Translations under genes and position numbers: made by a program
Shown: positions 32,295-40,097 of the stretch, piece after piece
How the letters are laid out: each line of letters starts with the position of its first letter
Position numbering within the stretch: the stretch's first letter is position 1
Source: Thermodesulfomicrobium sp. WS
Lineage (GTDB): Bacteria; Desulfobacterota; Desulfovibrionia; Desulfovibrionales; Desulfomicrobiaceae
DNA: 64,000 nucleotides
Reading direction: 5' to 3'
Assembly (NCBI RefSeq): GCF_027925145.1
Contig: NZ_AP027130.1
Span: forward strand, 1,984,001-2,048,000
The notes under the pieces: generated by a model
The model's database searches: none
What the model was told of the DNA's origin: nothing
Seen by the model: only the letters and a program-made list of their open reading frames with translations

Positions 32295-33381
32295 CGTCCA
32301 GGTGGCGCACATGCTCTGCGCCTTCGCCGCCCAGGTGGAAGAGGTGACCGCGATCCTGCCCGCCACCTGGCGAGGCATCACCGCGCACCTCTGCGGCCGG
32401 CTCCTGACGCCCTACGGGCTTACGGCCCCGGCCAACCTGCGCATCGTCTTCCGAAGCCTCTTCCATCCCTCGCACTTCGAGACCCAGGCCATGAGCCGCC
32501 TCCCCTCGGCGGACCTCATCTACACCCGCAGCGCGAAGGCCGCCCTGGCCCTGGCCTCTGGCCCCACGCCGGTACTCATGGAATCCCACGATCCGGTCCG
32601 CGACGACGCCAAGGCCGGAATCCTGCGTCTCGCCCAAGCCCTCGGTCACAATGCCAACGGACTGGTGGCCATCTCCCAGAGCATTTGCCAGCGCTACCAA
32701 CAGGCCGGCCTTGCCCCGGATCGTATCCTCGTGGCCCATGCTGCTGTCGATTCCTGCCGCTTCGCCCAGTCCCAAGGTGGACTCCTCGCCCGTCTCTGCG
32801 CGCCGAATGCCCTGCAGCGTCCCGTGGTCCTTTACTGCGGTTCCCTCCAGCCCGGCAAAGGGGCAAGGTTCGCTGCGCGCCTGGCGGCACAGATGCCAGA
32901 CGTCCACATTGCCATCGTGGGCGGCAGTCCTGAGGAAATCCGCGCCCTGGGAGAGGAGGCGCACGCCCCCAACCTCTTGCTCCACCCTGCCGTACCCCAT
33001 GCCCAAGTGCCGGACCTCTTGGCCGACGCCGACATCCTTCTTCTGCCCTACACCAAAACCGAACGGAGCGGTCCTACGGACCACACCACCGCATCCTTGT
33101 GCCCCATCAAGGTATTCGAGGCCCTGGCCGCAGGCGCGCCCATCGTGGCAGCAGACCTCCCGGTGCTGCGCGAGGTCCTCACCCCGGAGACGGCCTTCTT
33201 CTTCCCCCCCGCCGACGCCGCTGCCTGCGCCGCCGCCATCCGCCGGGCCCTGACCCTGACTCCAGAGGAGCGGCAACGCCGCAGGACCCTGGCCCAAAGT
33301 CAGGCATGGAGTTGGGAGCAACGCGCCCAGCGCATCCTTGCCTGGTGGACCCGGCGGCGCGACACCCATTCCACGGCCTAA
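32236..33381 (+). CDS. Glycosyltransferase family 1/4
   Basis: A 381-residue GT-B protein. Donor-domain blocks include LYCGSLQPGKGARFAARL, LLADADILLLPYT and KVFEALAAGAPIVAADLPVL. The start at 32236 lies well inside the preceding gene; the overlap (59 bases) is unusually long but the N-terminus MLRHLLYIAASRIPSRHANS fits the family (SRxAN motif of export-type transferases). It is the last gene of the run that begins at carB; an 82-base gap follows. Confidence 0.88.
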   Translation: MLRHLLYIAASRIPSRHANSVQVAHMLCAFAAQVEEVTAILPATWRGITAHLCGRLLTPYGLTAPANLRIVFRSLFHPSHFETQAMSRLPSADLIYTRSAKAALALASGPTPVLMESHDPVRDDAKAGILRLAQALGHNANGLVAISQSICQRYQQAGLAPDRILVAHAAVDSCRFAQSQGGLLARLCAPNALQRPVVLYCGSLQPGKGARFAARLAAQMPDVHIAIVGGSPEEIRALGEEAHAPNLLLHPAVPHAQVPDLLADADILLLPYTKTERSGPTDHTTASLCPIKVFEALAAGAPIVAADLPVLREVLTPETAFFFPPADAAACAAAIRRALTLTPEERQRRRTLAQSQAWSWEQRAQRILAWWTRRRDTHSTA

Positions 33382-33398
33382 GCGCACCAGATGAGGGC

Positions 33399-33427
33399 GT
33401 TTTGACTTCTCCCGCCCTCGTGGGTAC
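33399..33427 (+). promoter_or_regulatory. Possible sigma-70 promoter before the AAA/PD-(D/E)XK gene
   Basis: TTTTGACTTC contains a -35-like TTGACT, and TACACG follows after 17 bases as a weak -10. It lies in the only sizeable gap (82 bases) between the two glycosyltransferase gene blocks. The spacing is right but the -10 matches only half the consensus. Confidence 0.3.
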
Positions 33428-33463
33428 ACGAAAAGCCTCGCCTCTTCCCACCTGGAGGTCCCC

Positions 33464-35029
33464 ATGGCGCGCAAGAAACTGCCCATCGGCATCCAGACCT
33501 TTGCCGAGATCCGGCGCGAAGGCTACTACTACGTGGACAAGACGCCCTTTGTGGCGAGCCTTGCCGAAAGCGGGAAGTACTATTTTCTCTCCCGGCCGCG
33601 GCGCTTCGGCAAATCCCTCTTCCTCGACACCCTGGCCGAGGCCTTTGCCGGCAATCGCACGCTCTTCACCGGCCTGTACCTGGAAAATCATTGGGATTGG
33701 GAAAGACGCCACCCGGTGATCCGCATCAGCTTTGCCTCCGGCCAACTCCAAAGCCGGGCGGAATTGGAGGCCCGTATCTGGGAGCAGCTCCACAATACCG
33801 CGGCGCAGCTTGGGGTAACTTCATCCAAGAAAACCATCGTCGGCTTTTTCGAGGATATCATCATCGGTGCGGCAAAACGCTTTGGAGAGCGAACCGTGGT
33901 CTTGGTGGACGAATACGACAAACCCATCCTCGATAACCTCACCCACCCGGAGATCGCCGCCGAGATGCGCGAGGGACTGCGCAATCTCTACTCCGTACTC
34001 AAGGGCCGCGATGCCGACCTGCGCTTCGTGTTTTTGACCGGGGTGTCCAAATTCAGCAAGGTGAGCCTCTTTTCCGGGCTCAACAACCTCAACGACATCA
34101 CCGTGGACGACCGCTACGCCGCCCTCTGCGGCTATACCGAGGCGGACCTGGACACGGTCTTCGCCCCGGAATTTACTGCAGCAGCGCAGGAGGGGCGCCC
34201 CCTTTCCCGGGAAATGGTGCGCGACTGGTATAGCGGCTATAGCTGGGGCGGGCCGCAGCGGGTCTACAACCCCTTCGATGTCCTGCTCGTGTTCGACAAG
34301 CGCGAGTTCCGTGCCTGGTGGTTCGAGACCGCCACCCCGCGCTTTCTTGTGCAGTGGCTGGCCCGCCACCACTTCTATACCCCGCAGCTGGAGCGCCTCT
34401 ACGCCAGCGAGCAGCTCATCTCCGCCTTCGATGTGGAGCACATCGAGCCCGAGGCCCTGCTCTGGCAGACCGGGTACCTCACCCTCACCGGGGTGCACGA
34501 CTATGACGGCGTGAAAGAGTACCAGCTGGGCGTGCCCAACCGCGAAGTGCGCATGGCCCTCAACGAGGCGCTCCAGCAGGCATGGCTTCCCTCGCGCCCC
34601 CGCCAAAGCCTGGGCGAGATCTTCCGCATCCTGCGCGCCGGCGACGCAGCGGCCCTGCACGAGCACTTCCAGCGCCTCTATACCAGCATCCCGACGGACT
34701 GGTACCGCAAAAGCCCCATCGCCCAGTACGAAGGCTACTTCGCCAGCGTGTTCTACAGCCACCTGGCGAGCCTGGGGCTCCCCATGACCGCGGAGGACAC
34801 CTCATTGCAGGGCCGCCTGGACCTCATGCTACGCGCCGGATCTACCGTATGGCTCTTCGAGTTCAAGGTGGTGGACGGCGACGCCCCCACCGGCGAGGCC
34901 CTGGCCCAGCTTATGGCCAAGGACTACGCCGCCAAGTACCGCGCCGCACCAGAGGTGGAAAAACTCCTGCAAGTCGGCGTGGAATTCAGCGCAAGCCTGC
35001 GCCAGATCGTGGGCTGGGAGGTGGCGTGA
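33464..35029 (+). CDS. AAA-ATPase-like / PD-(D/E)XK nuclease superfamily protein (DUF1703 type)
   Basis: A 521-residue protein of the widespread AAA-ATPase_like plus PDDEXK_9 architecture. The N-terminal YYVDKT and LSRPRRFGKSLFLDTL (P-loop-like, Lys50) are followed by Walker-B-like VVLVDEYDKPI near 145. The C-terminal nuclease core shows GRLDLML (Asp453) and EFK (466-468). Function of the family is unknown; a defence or mobile-element link has been suggested. CTGGAGG precedes the ATG. Its stop overlaps the next glycosyltransferase start (GTGA), which is a strange partnership. Confidence 0.9.
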   Translation: MARKKLPIGIQTFAEIRREGYYYVDKTPFVASLAESGKYYFLSRPRRFGKSLFLDTLAEAFAGNRTLFTGLYLENHWDWERRHPVIRISFASGQLQSRAELEARIWEQLHNTAAQLGVTSSKKTIVGFFEDIIIGAAKRFGERTVVLVDEYDKPILDNLTHPEIAAEMREGLRNLYSVLKGRDADLRFVFLTGVSKFSKVSLFSGLNNLNDITVDDRYAALCGYTEADLDTVFAPEFTAAAQEGRPLSREMVRDWYSGYSWGGPQRVYNPFDVLLVFDKREFRAWWFETATPRFLVQWLARHHFYTPQLERLYASEQLISAFDVEHIEPEALLWQTGYLTLTGVHDYDGVKEYQLGVPNREVRMALNEALQQAWLPSRPRQSLGEIFRILRAGDAAALHEHFQRLYTSIPTDWYRKSPIAQYEGYFASVFYSHLASLGLPMTAEDTSLQGRLDLMLRAGSTVWLFEFKVVDGDAPTGEALAQLMAKDYAAKYRAAPEVEKLLQVGVEFSASLRQIVGWEVA

Positions 35030-35916
35030 GGCAATCTCCGTGCGCGGCAAAGAAGGCTGCCGCTTCTTCCCGTGCCGCCACCGCCCCGACGGTGCTTGCC
35101 GTCATCCCCACCCGCAATGCCGGCCCGCGGTTTGCCCAAACCCTCCAGGCCCTGCGCGGGACCCCGGTGCTCGTGCTCGACACCGCCTCCACCGACGGCA
35201 CCCCGGAGCGCGCCCGCAGCCACGGCGCCCAGGTACGCGCCATCGCCCCCGAAGCCTTCAACCACGCCACCACCCGCAACCTGGCCCTGGAATACCCGGC
35301 AGACTTCTATCTCTTCCTCACCCAGGACGCCGTGCCCGCCGGCCGCGACCTCATCCCTGCCCTGCTTGCGCCCATGGGGGATCCCCAGGTGGCCATGGCC
35401 TACGGCCGCCACCTGCCGCCCTGCCAATGCCGGCCCGAGGAGCGCTTCGCCCGCCTCTATCACTATCCGCCCCACTCCCAGGTGCGCACCCGCGCCCACA
35501 TCCCGCGCCTGGGTATCCATGCCTTTTTCGCCTCCAATGTCTGCTGCCTCTACCGGGCAAGCGTCTTCCGCGCCCTGGGCGGCTTCACCCCCGGCCTTGC
35601 CACCAACGAAGACATGGAATTCGCCGCCCGCGCCCTTTTGGCCGGCTACGCCGTGGCCTACGCCGCCGAGGCCTGTGTGTGGCACGGCCACCATTTGAGC
35701 CTTGCCCAACTGTGGCGGCGCTACCAGGCCATCGGCCGCTTTTTCGCCCAAAACCCCTGGATCCTGGAGGCGGCATCCGGCATGACCGCTTCCGGCGGCG
35801 CCTACGTGCTTGCGGAGCTGCGCCACCTCATCCGGCACGCGCCGCTTGCCCTGCCCCGCGCCCTCGCAGCCACGGTGGTCAAGTATCTCGCCTTCCAGCA
35901 GGGAAAACGCTCATGA
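35026..35916 (+). CDS. Glycosyltransferase family 2 (rhamnosyltransferase-like)
   Basis: A 296-residue GT-A enzyme. VIPTRNAGPRFAQTLQAL opens the nucleotide-sugar domain, followed by DTASTDGT, FNHATTRNLAL and LTQDAVPA (DxD-like site), then FFASNVCCLYRASVFRALGGF, features of O-antigen rhamnosyltransferases. The GTG start at 35026 with GGGAGGTG upstream and a GTGA overlap was chosen; the first 22 residues are a basic Ala-rich leader. The stop overlaps the WbaP-like gene (ATGA). Confidence 0.88.
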   Translation: MRQSPCAAKKAAASSRAATAPTVLAVIPTRNAGPRFAQTLQALRGTPVLVLDTASTDGTPERARSHGAQVRAIAPEAFNHATTRNLALEYPADFYLFLTQDAVPAGRDLIPALLAPMGDPQVAMAYGRHLPPCQCRPEERFARLYHYPPHSQVRTRAHIPRLGIHAFFASNVCCLYRASVFRALGGFTPGLATNEDMEFAARALLAGYAVAYAAEACVWHGHHLSLAQLWRRYQAIGRFFAQNPWILEAASGMTASGGAYVLAELRHLIRHAPLALPRALAATVVKYLAFQQGKRS

Positions 35917-37268
35917 CCCGTCGCCCCCTCTCGCCGCTCACCACGTCCCTCGTCCTCCTGGCCGCGGACATCATGAGCCTGCTCGTTGCCTGCTGGGCCG
36001 CGGTGCTCGTGCGCTGGGCCTTGGGCGGTGCATTTGCCCTCGCCCTCTACGCCGAAGTCACGCCTTTCGTGCTCCTCTTTCCCGGCCTCTTCGCCCTGCA
36101 GGGACTCTATCCCGGCACCCTCATCGCCCCGCCCGACGCCCTCAAGCGCCTGTGCCAAAGCATCTCCCTGGGCTTTGCCCTGCTGGTGGTGCTCTCGTTT
36201 CTCGCCAAGCACGGGCCGTTGTACTCCCGCGGGGTCATGGCCATGGCCTGGGGGGCAGGCCTGGCCGCCGTTCCCCTGGCCCGCGCCCTGGTCCGGCGCT
36301 TCTGCCTGCGCCAGGGGCGCTGGGGGCAGGCCGCAGTGCTCGTGGGCGCGGACGCATCCACGGCGCAGCTCAAGGCAACCCTCCTTGCCCATCCCGAGCT
36401 GGGAATCACCCCGGTGGCGCGCATGGATCCCAGCGGCGCCTGCACCCAGGGCACATTGCCGCCGCCGCGCCAAGGTGTGGCCATCCTCTTGGTGGAAGCC
36501 GACCAGGTAGAGGCCCTGCTGGAGGGCCCGCTGGCAGGCTTTGGCCGCGTGCTCCTCGTGCCGCAGCTGCCGGCGCTGCCCTCCCTGTGGACCGACACCG
36601 CCGATGTGGCAGGCACCCTGCTGGTGGACGTGCGCATGAAGCTCCTCGATCCCCACCGCCAGCGCCTCAAGCGCCTGCTCGATCTCGCCATCACCCTCAT
36701 GGTCCTGCCCCTGATCCTGCCGCTCATGGCCGCCATCGCCCTGACCGTGCGCCTCACCTCCCCCGGGCCCATCTTCTTTGCCCACCGCCGCATCGGCCGC
36801 GGCGGCCGCGACATCCGCATCTGGAAGTTCCGCACCATGCACCCGCAGGCCGACCGTCTCCTGACCGAGGCCCTGGCCCAGGATCCCAGCCTGCAGCACG
36901 AATGGGAAACCTGCCACAAGCTGCGCCATGACCCGCGCATCACCCGCGTGGGGGGCTTTTTGCGGCGCACCAGCCTCGATGAGCTGCCGCAGCTATGGAA
37001 CGTGCTTCAGGGAGACTTGGCCCTGGTGGGCCCGCGGCCCATCGTCTGGGACGAGGTTCCCAAGTACGGGGAGACCGGCTTTGCCCTGTACTGCAAGGTA
37101 CGGCCCGGGCTCACCGGCCTGTGGCAGATCTCGGGCCGATCCAGCACCACCTACGCCGAGCGCGTGGCCCTGGACACCTACTACGTGCGCAACTGGTCGG
37201 TGTGGCTGGACATCTACATCCTCGCCCGCACTCCAGCAGCGCTCGTGGACACCACCAGGGCATGCTAG
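35913..37268 (+). CDS. wbaP: Undecaprenyl-phosphate sugar phosphotransferase (WbaP family)
   Basis: Initiates polysaccharide synthesis by loading a sugar-1-phosphate onto undecaprenyl phosphate. The 451-residue protein has four N-terminal membrane segments (to about 125), a CoA-binding-like middle region, one further membrane helix near 255-280, and the polyprenyl glycosylphosphotransferase core: WKFRTM, DELPQLWNVLQGDLALVGPR and RPGLTGLWQISGRS. Galactose- or glucose-1-P is the usual substrate. The stop shares a CTAG with the convergent acyltransferase gene. Confidence 0.93.
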   Translation: MTRRPLSPLTTSLVLLAADIMSLLVACWAAVLVRWALGGAFALALYAEVTPFVLLFPGLFALQGLYPGTLIAPPDALKRLCQSISLGFALLVVLSFLAKHGPLYSRGVMAMAWGAGLAAVPLARALVRRFCLRQGRWGQAAVLVGADASTAQLKATLLAHPELGITPVARMDPSGACTQGTLPPPRQGVAILLVEADQVEALLEGPLAGFGRVLLVPQLPALPSLWTDTADVAGTLLVDVRMKLLDPHRQRLKRLLDLAITLMVLPLILPLMAAIALTVRLTSPGPIFFAHRRIGRGGRDIRIWKFRTMHPQADRLLTEALAQDPSLQHEWETCHKLRHDPRITRVGGFLRRTSLDELPQLWNVLQGDLALVGPRPIVWDEVPKYGETGFALYCKVRPGLTGLWQISGRSSTTYAERVALDTYYVRNWSVWLDIYILARTPAALVDTTRAC

Positions 37269-38389
37269 CCGAGGGGCATCTGGGCTTCCCCTCTTCTGGT
37301 GCCGTCACCATACGCCGCCCGCGGTTTGCGCGCCAGCCACGGTGCCTCCACCACATGCCAGGAAAAAACCGCTCCCAGCAGGGTCAACCCCAAACTCAGG
37401 ACAAACAGGGACCCATGGCCTGCCTGGGCCCCCAAGAGGGCAATGGAGAGCTGCTGCATGGGAAAGGCATAGATATAGAGCCCGTAGGAAAAATCTCCCC
37501 ACCGGGCGGCGTGACGCACCACCGGCCACGACCGTAACCCCACGGCCAAAGTGGCATAGGGGATGATCACCACCGCCAGCATCTGCTGCACCACCCCGGA
37601 CGCACCCCACAGCACTGCCCCCAAAAGAACAGCCACAGGCACGGAGAGCATCTCCCGCCGCCCCCAGAGGGCCCAAAAACTTCCCATCATGTAGTACGGG
37701 GCGAGCATCCCCAAAAAACGCACATCCGAGCCCCACACCACCATGGGGGCATGGGTCGCCAAGGCCCAATGTCCCAGGGCCGCCACCACCACTGCGCCCC
37801 CGGCCAGTATCCATGGACTGCGGCGGACGGCCTCCAACAACAGCACCAAGGTCATGGCAAAGTACAAAAAAAACTCCAGCGGCAAGGTCCACAAAGAACC
37901 ATTGACCGCGTGGGGGTAAGGATTGGCGCCGAACACCCCGGGGAGCGAATACACGGGAAAAAAGAGGATATTGAGGAAATAGGCGCGCACTTGGGGGTGC
38001 CCATAGTACTGGAGCACGGGCAGGGTGCTCACCCAGGGCCCCAGCACCAATGCGCACAGGACCACAACGACCACCAGTCCGGGGAGGATACGGAGCATAC
38101 GCCGCGCAGCGAAACGCCCCCAATGGGGATCCCGCATCCAACTGAGGGTGATCAAATACCCACTGATGGAAAAAAACATGGCCACCCCGAGCCCGCCAAA
38201 GGTGGTCCAGCCGCCCACCATGGGTTCCGCAAACCCCTGCAGCGCAAAATGATGACTCACGAACACCAGCATGGCGCCCAGCAGCCGCAAAAAATCAAAA
38301 GCGTTGGTCCGTGCTCGTTCGTGTCCTTGCATGCCGTCCCTCGTTCCTCCGTCCTGATACCCATACTCCCTGGGCGCTACCCTAGCCAT
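37265..38389 (-). CDS. Acyltransferase family 3 (OafA-like)
   Basis: A membrane acyltransferase of 374 residues with about ten hydrophobic segments. FDFLRLLGAMLVFVSHHFAL holds the catalytic-type His near the first membrane helix, and FFSISGYLIT follows. It probably O-acetylates the surface polysaccharide made by the neighbouring genes. The ATG at 38389 has a strong GGAGGAG; a later ATG at 38332 (MQGHERARTNAFDF) has GAGGGA and gives the more usual short N-terminus, so the start is uncertain. It is the only minus-strand gene in the polysaccharide region. Confidence 0.88.
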   Translation of the reverse strand: MARVAPREYGYQDGGTRDGMQGHERARTNAFDFLRLLGAMLVFVSHHFALQGFAEPMVGGWTTFGGLGVAMFFSISGYLITLSWMRDPHWGRFAARRMLRILPGLVVVVVLCALVLGPWVSTLPVLQYYGHPQVRAYFLNILFFPVYSLPGVFGANPYPHAVNGSLWTLPLEFFLYFAMTLVLLLEAVRRSPWILAGGAVVVAALGHWALATHAPMVVWGSDVRFLGMLAPYYMMGSFWALWGRREMLSVPVAVLLGAVLWGASGVVQQMLAVVIIPYATLAVGLRSWPVVRHAARWGDFSYGLYIYAFPMQQLSIALLGAQAGHGSLFVLSLGLTLLGAVFSWHVVEAPWLARKPRAAYGDGTRRGEAQMPLG

Positions 38390-38426
38390 CTTCAACTCCT
38401 CCAGAGAGCACCATCGACGCCAAACA

Positions 38427-38440
38427 CAAAAAAAAAAAAA
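38427..38440. other. Poly-A tract in the divergent intergenic region
   Basis: A homopolymeric run of about 14 A lies between the divergent acyltransferase and anchor-L genes. In GC-rich surroundings this could be an intrinsically curved or slippage-prone promoter element, and length changes could alter expression of either gene. A TTGACA at 38453-38458 follows, but no good -10 is found at the right distance. Confidence 0.35.
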
Positions 38441-38517
38441 TCAGCCTGCCCATTGACATCCCGTGACCATTGGAGGATGCAGAAATCATCTATTTACCCC
38501 AACCCGGAGGTGCCGCC

Positions 38518-39990
38518 ATGGCCTTCACCCCGTACGATCCCAGCGTCCATCACTCCATCGATCTCCTTACCGCCATCCTCGTCCCCGGCACCGGGCTGTC
38601 CATTGTCCCGGGCTCTGTCAACCTCAAATTCGGCACCGGCACCCAATACGACCCTGCCAGCGGAACCAGCACCACCAAGACCTCCGTCTCGTTCTACGAC
38701 GGCACGCTGCCCTTGGGCATCGGTCATGGCATCCTGCTCTCCTCGGGCGACGGCACCCCACCGACCTCCAACACCCAAACGTCCTATACCGTATCGTTTA
38801 TGGACAGCGAGGACTACGGCGCCGCCGTGGACGCCGACCTCCAGGCCGTGGCCACTGCCGCCTTCAGCGGCGCCGGTCAGATCCACGACGCCTCCATCCT
38901 GACCTTCAGCGTGGATGTCGTCGACCCCAGCGTCAAGTCCATCCGCTTTGACCTCGTCTTCGGCTCCGACGAATACCCCGAGTGGGTGAACTCCTCCTTC
39001 GTGGACATCGCCGCGGTCATCGTCAACGGCGCCAACTACGCCCTGTTCAACAGCCAGCCCACCCAGCCCCTCAGTGTCATCCAGGAGAACCTGAGCGTCG
39101 GCAACTTCGCGAACAACACCGCCGGGACCATCCCCATCGAGTACGACGGCGTCTCCCAACTCCTCTCCATCATCGTCCCGGTGGTCACCGGCACCAACAG
39201 CATCAAGATCGGCGTGGCGGACACCGGCGACCAGGCCTATGACTCCGGGCTCTTTGTGGCCAACGTTCAAGGCGTGGGCTATACCGGCGCGGGCATCGCC
39301 CAGGTAATCACGGTCAACGATGCCAACTCCTCCGTCACGGCCCAAAGCGGCGACCTGGTCTATGAACTTCCGAAGAATGCGTGGTCAGGCGTCTTCTCCT
39401 TCAGCCCGTCGACTCCAGGCAACAAAACCATCGTCGGCGACGCCAACGACTACATCCAGGCGGTCTTCGACTTCGCCATCAGCTCCGTGCTCGATGCCTT
39501 CTATTCCGCCTTCAACACCGTCAGCGGCACCAATTCCCTCACCATCCAGACCCCCTTCGGCCAGTATTCCTTTTCCGGAGCGGACCTCCTCGTCTTTCAG
39601 GATGCGGCCTATGCCCTCGATACCTACCAAGGCGGCGACACCTGGCAGGCCTACGCCCTCTACTCCCTCGCCTTCGGCCAGCCCCCCTCCACCGCCACCC
39701 TCTCCCAATGGGTCAAGACCGCCCAAAACGCCGCAACCTTCGACGCTCTGGCCGCCCAATTCCTCAACACCTACGCCCCCACCGCCACCCTCGACGAAGT
39801 CGTCGCCTATCTCTACCAGATCGTCACCAAGACTGTGGCCGACGCCATCACCATCCAAAACGTGATCCAGCAGCTGGCCGCCGACGGGCTCACCACCGCC
39901 CCCCAAATCCTCGCCTTTGCCGCGGAGAACTTCGCCGACACCACCCCCATCCTCGGCCAGCCCGTGGCCCTGGACCCCAGCTTCTTCTAA
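38518..39990 (+). CDS. Choice-of-anchor L domain surface protein with C-terminal DUF4214-like module
   Basis: A 490-residue, cysteine-free, acidic Ser/Thr/Ala-rich protein without a signal peptide. Residues 5-260 match the choice-of-anchor L domain (IRFDLVFGSDEYPEWV, FVDIAAVIVNG). Residues about 390-480 are helical (YSLAFGQPPSTATLSQWV, VVAYLYQIVT) and resemble the module at the N-terminus of the S-layer protein at 47 kb. Lack of a Sec signal plus an aliphatic C-terminus ending in FF suggests type I secretion. CGGAGG lies 8 bases before the ATG; an upstream TTG at 38470 is less likely. A terminator follows. Confidence 0.8.
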   Translation: MAFTPYDPSVHHSIDLLTAILVPGTGLSIVPGSVNLKFGTGTQYDPASGTSTTKTSVSFYDGTLPLGIGHGILLSSGDGTPPTSNTQTSYTVSFMDSEDYGAAVDADLQAVATAAFSGAGQIHDASILTFSVDVVDPSVKSIRFDLVFGSDEYPEWVNSSFVDIAAVIVNGANYALFNSQPTQPLSVIQENLSVGNFANNTAGTIPIEYDGVSQLLSIIVPVVTGTNSIKIGVADTGDQAYDSGLFVANVQGVGYTGAGIAQVITVNDANSSVTAQSGDLVYELPKNAWSGVFSFSPSTPGNKTIVGDANDYIQAVFDFAISSVLDAFYSAFNTVSGTNSLTIQTPFGQYSFSGADLLVFQDAAYALDTYQGGDTWQAYALYSLAFGQPPSTATLSQWVKTAQNAATFDALAAQFLNTYAPTATLDEVVAYLYQIVTKTVADAITIQNVIQQLAADGLTTAPQILAFAAENFADTTPILGQPVALDPSFF

Positions 39991-40010
39991 CCATACGTCA
40001 CTGCTGCATA

Positions 40011-40042
40011 CCACCTCCGGCCCCCAGGGCCGGGGGTGGTTT
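40011..40042 (+). terminator. Rho-independent terminator after the anchor-L gene
   Basis: A 13-base-pair stem (one G-T pair) with a 3-base loop, CCACCTCCGGCCC against GGGCCGGGGGTGG, then TTT. It lies 21 bases past the stop codon. The T run is short but the stem is very stable. Confidence 0.7.
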
Positions 40043-40097
40043 CGCGCCCGTGCGGCGATAGACAACAGGCCCGCTTCCGTCTAAGGCGCCCTGCACC

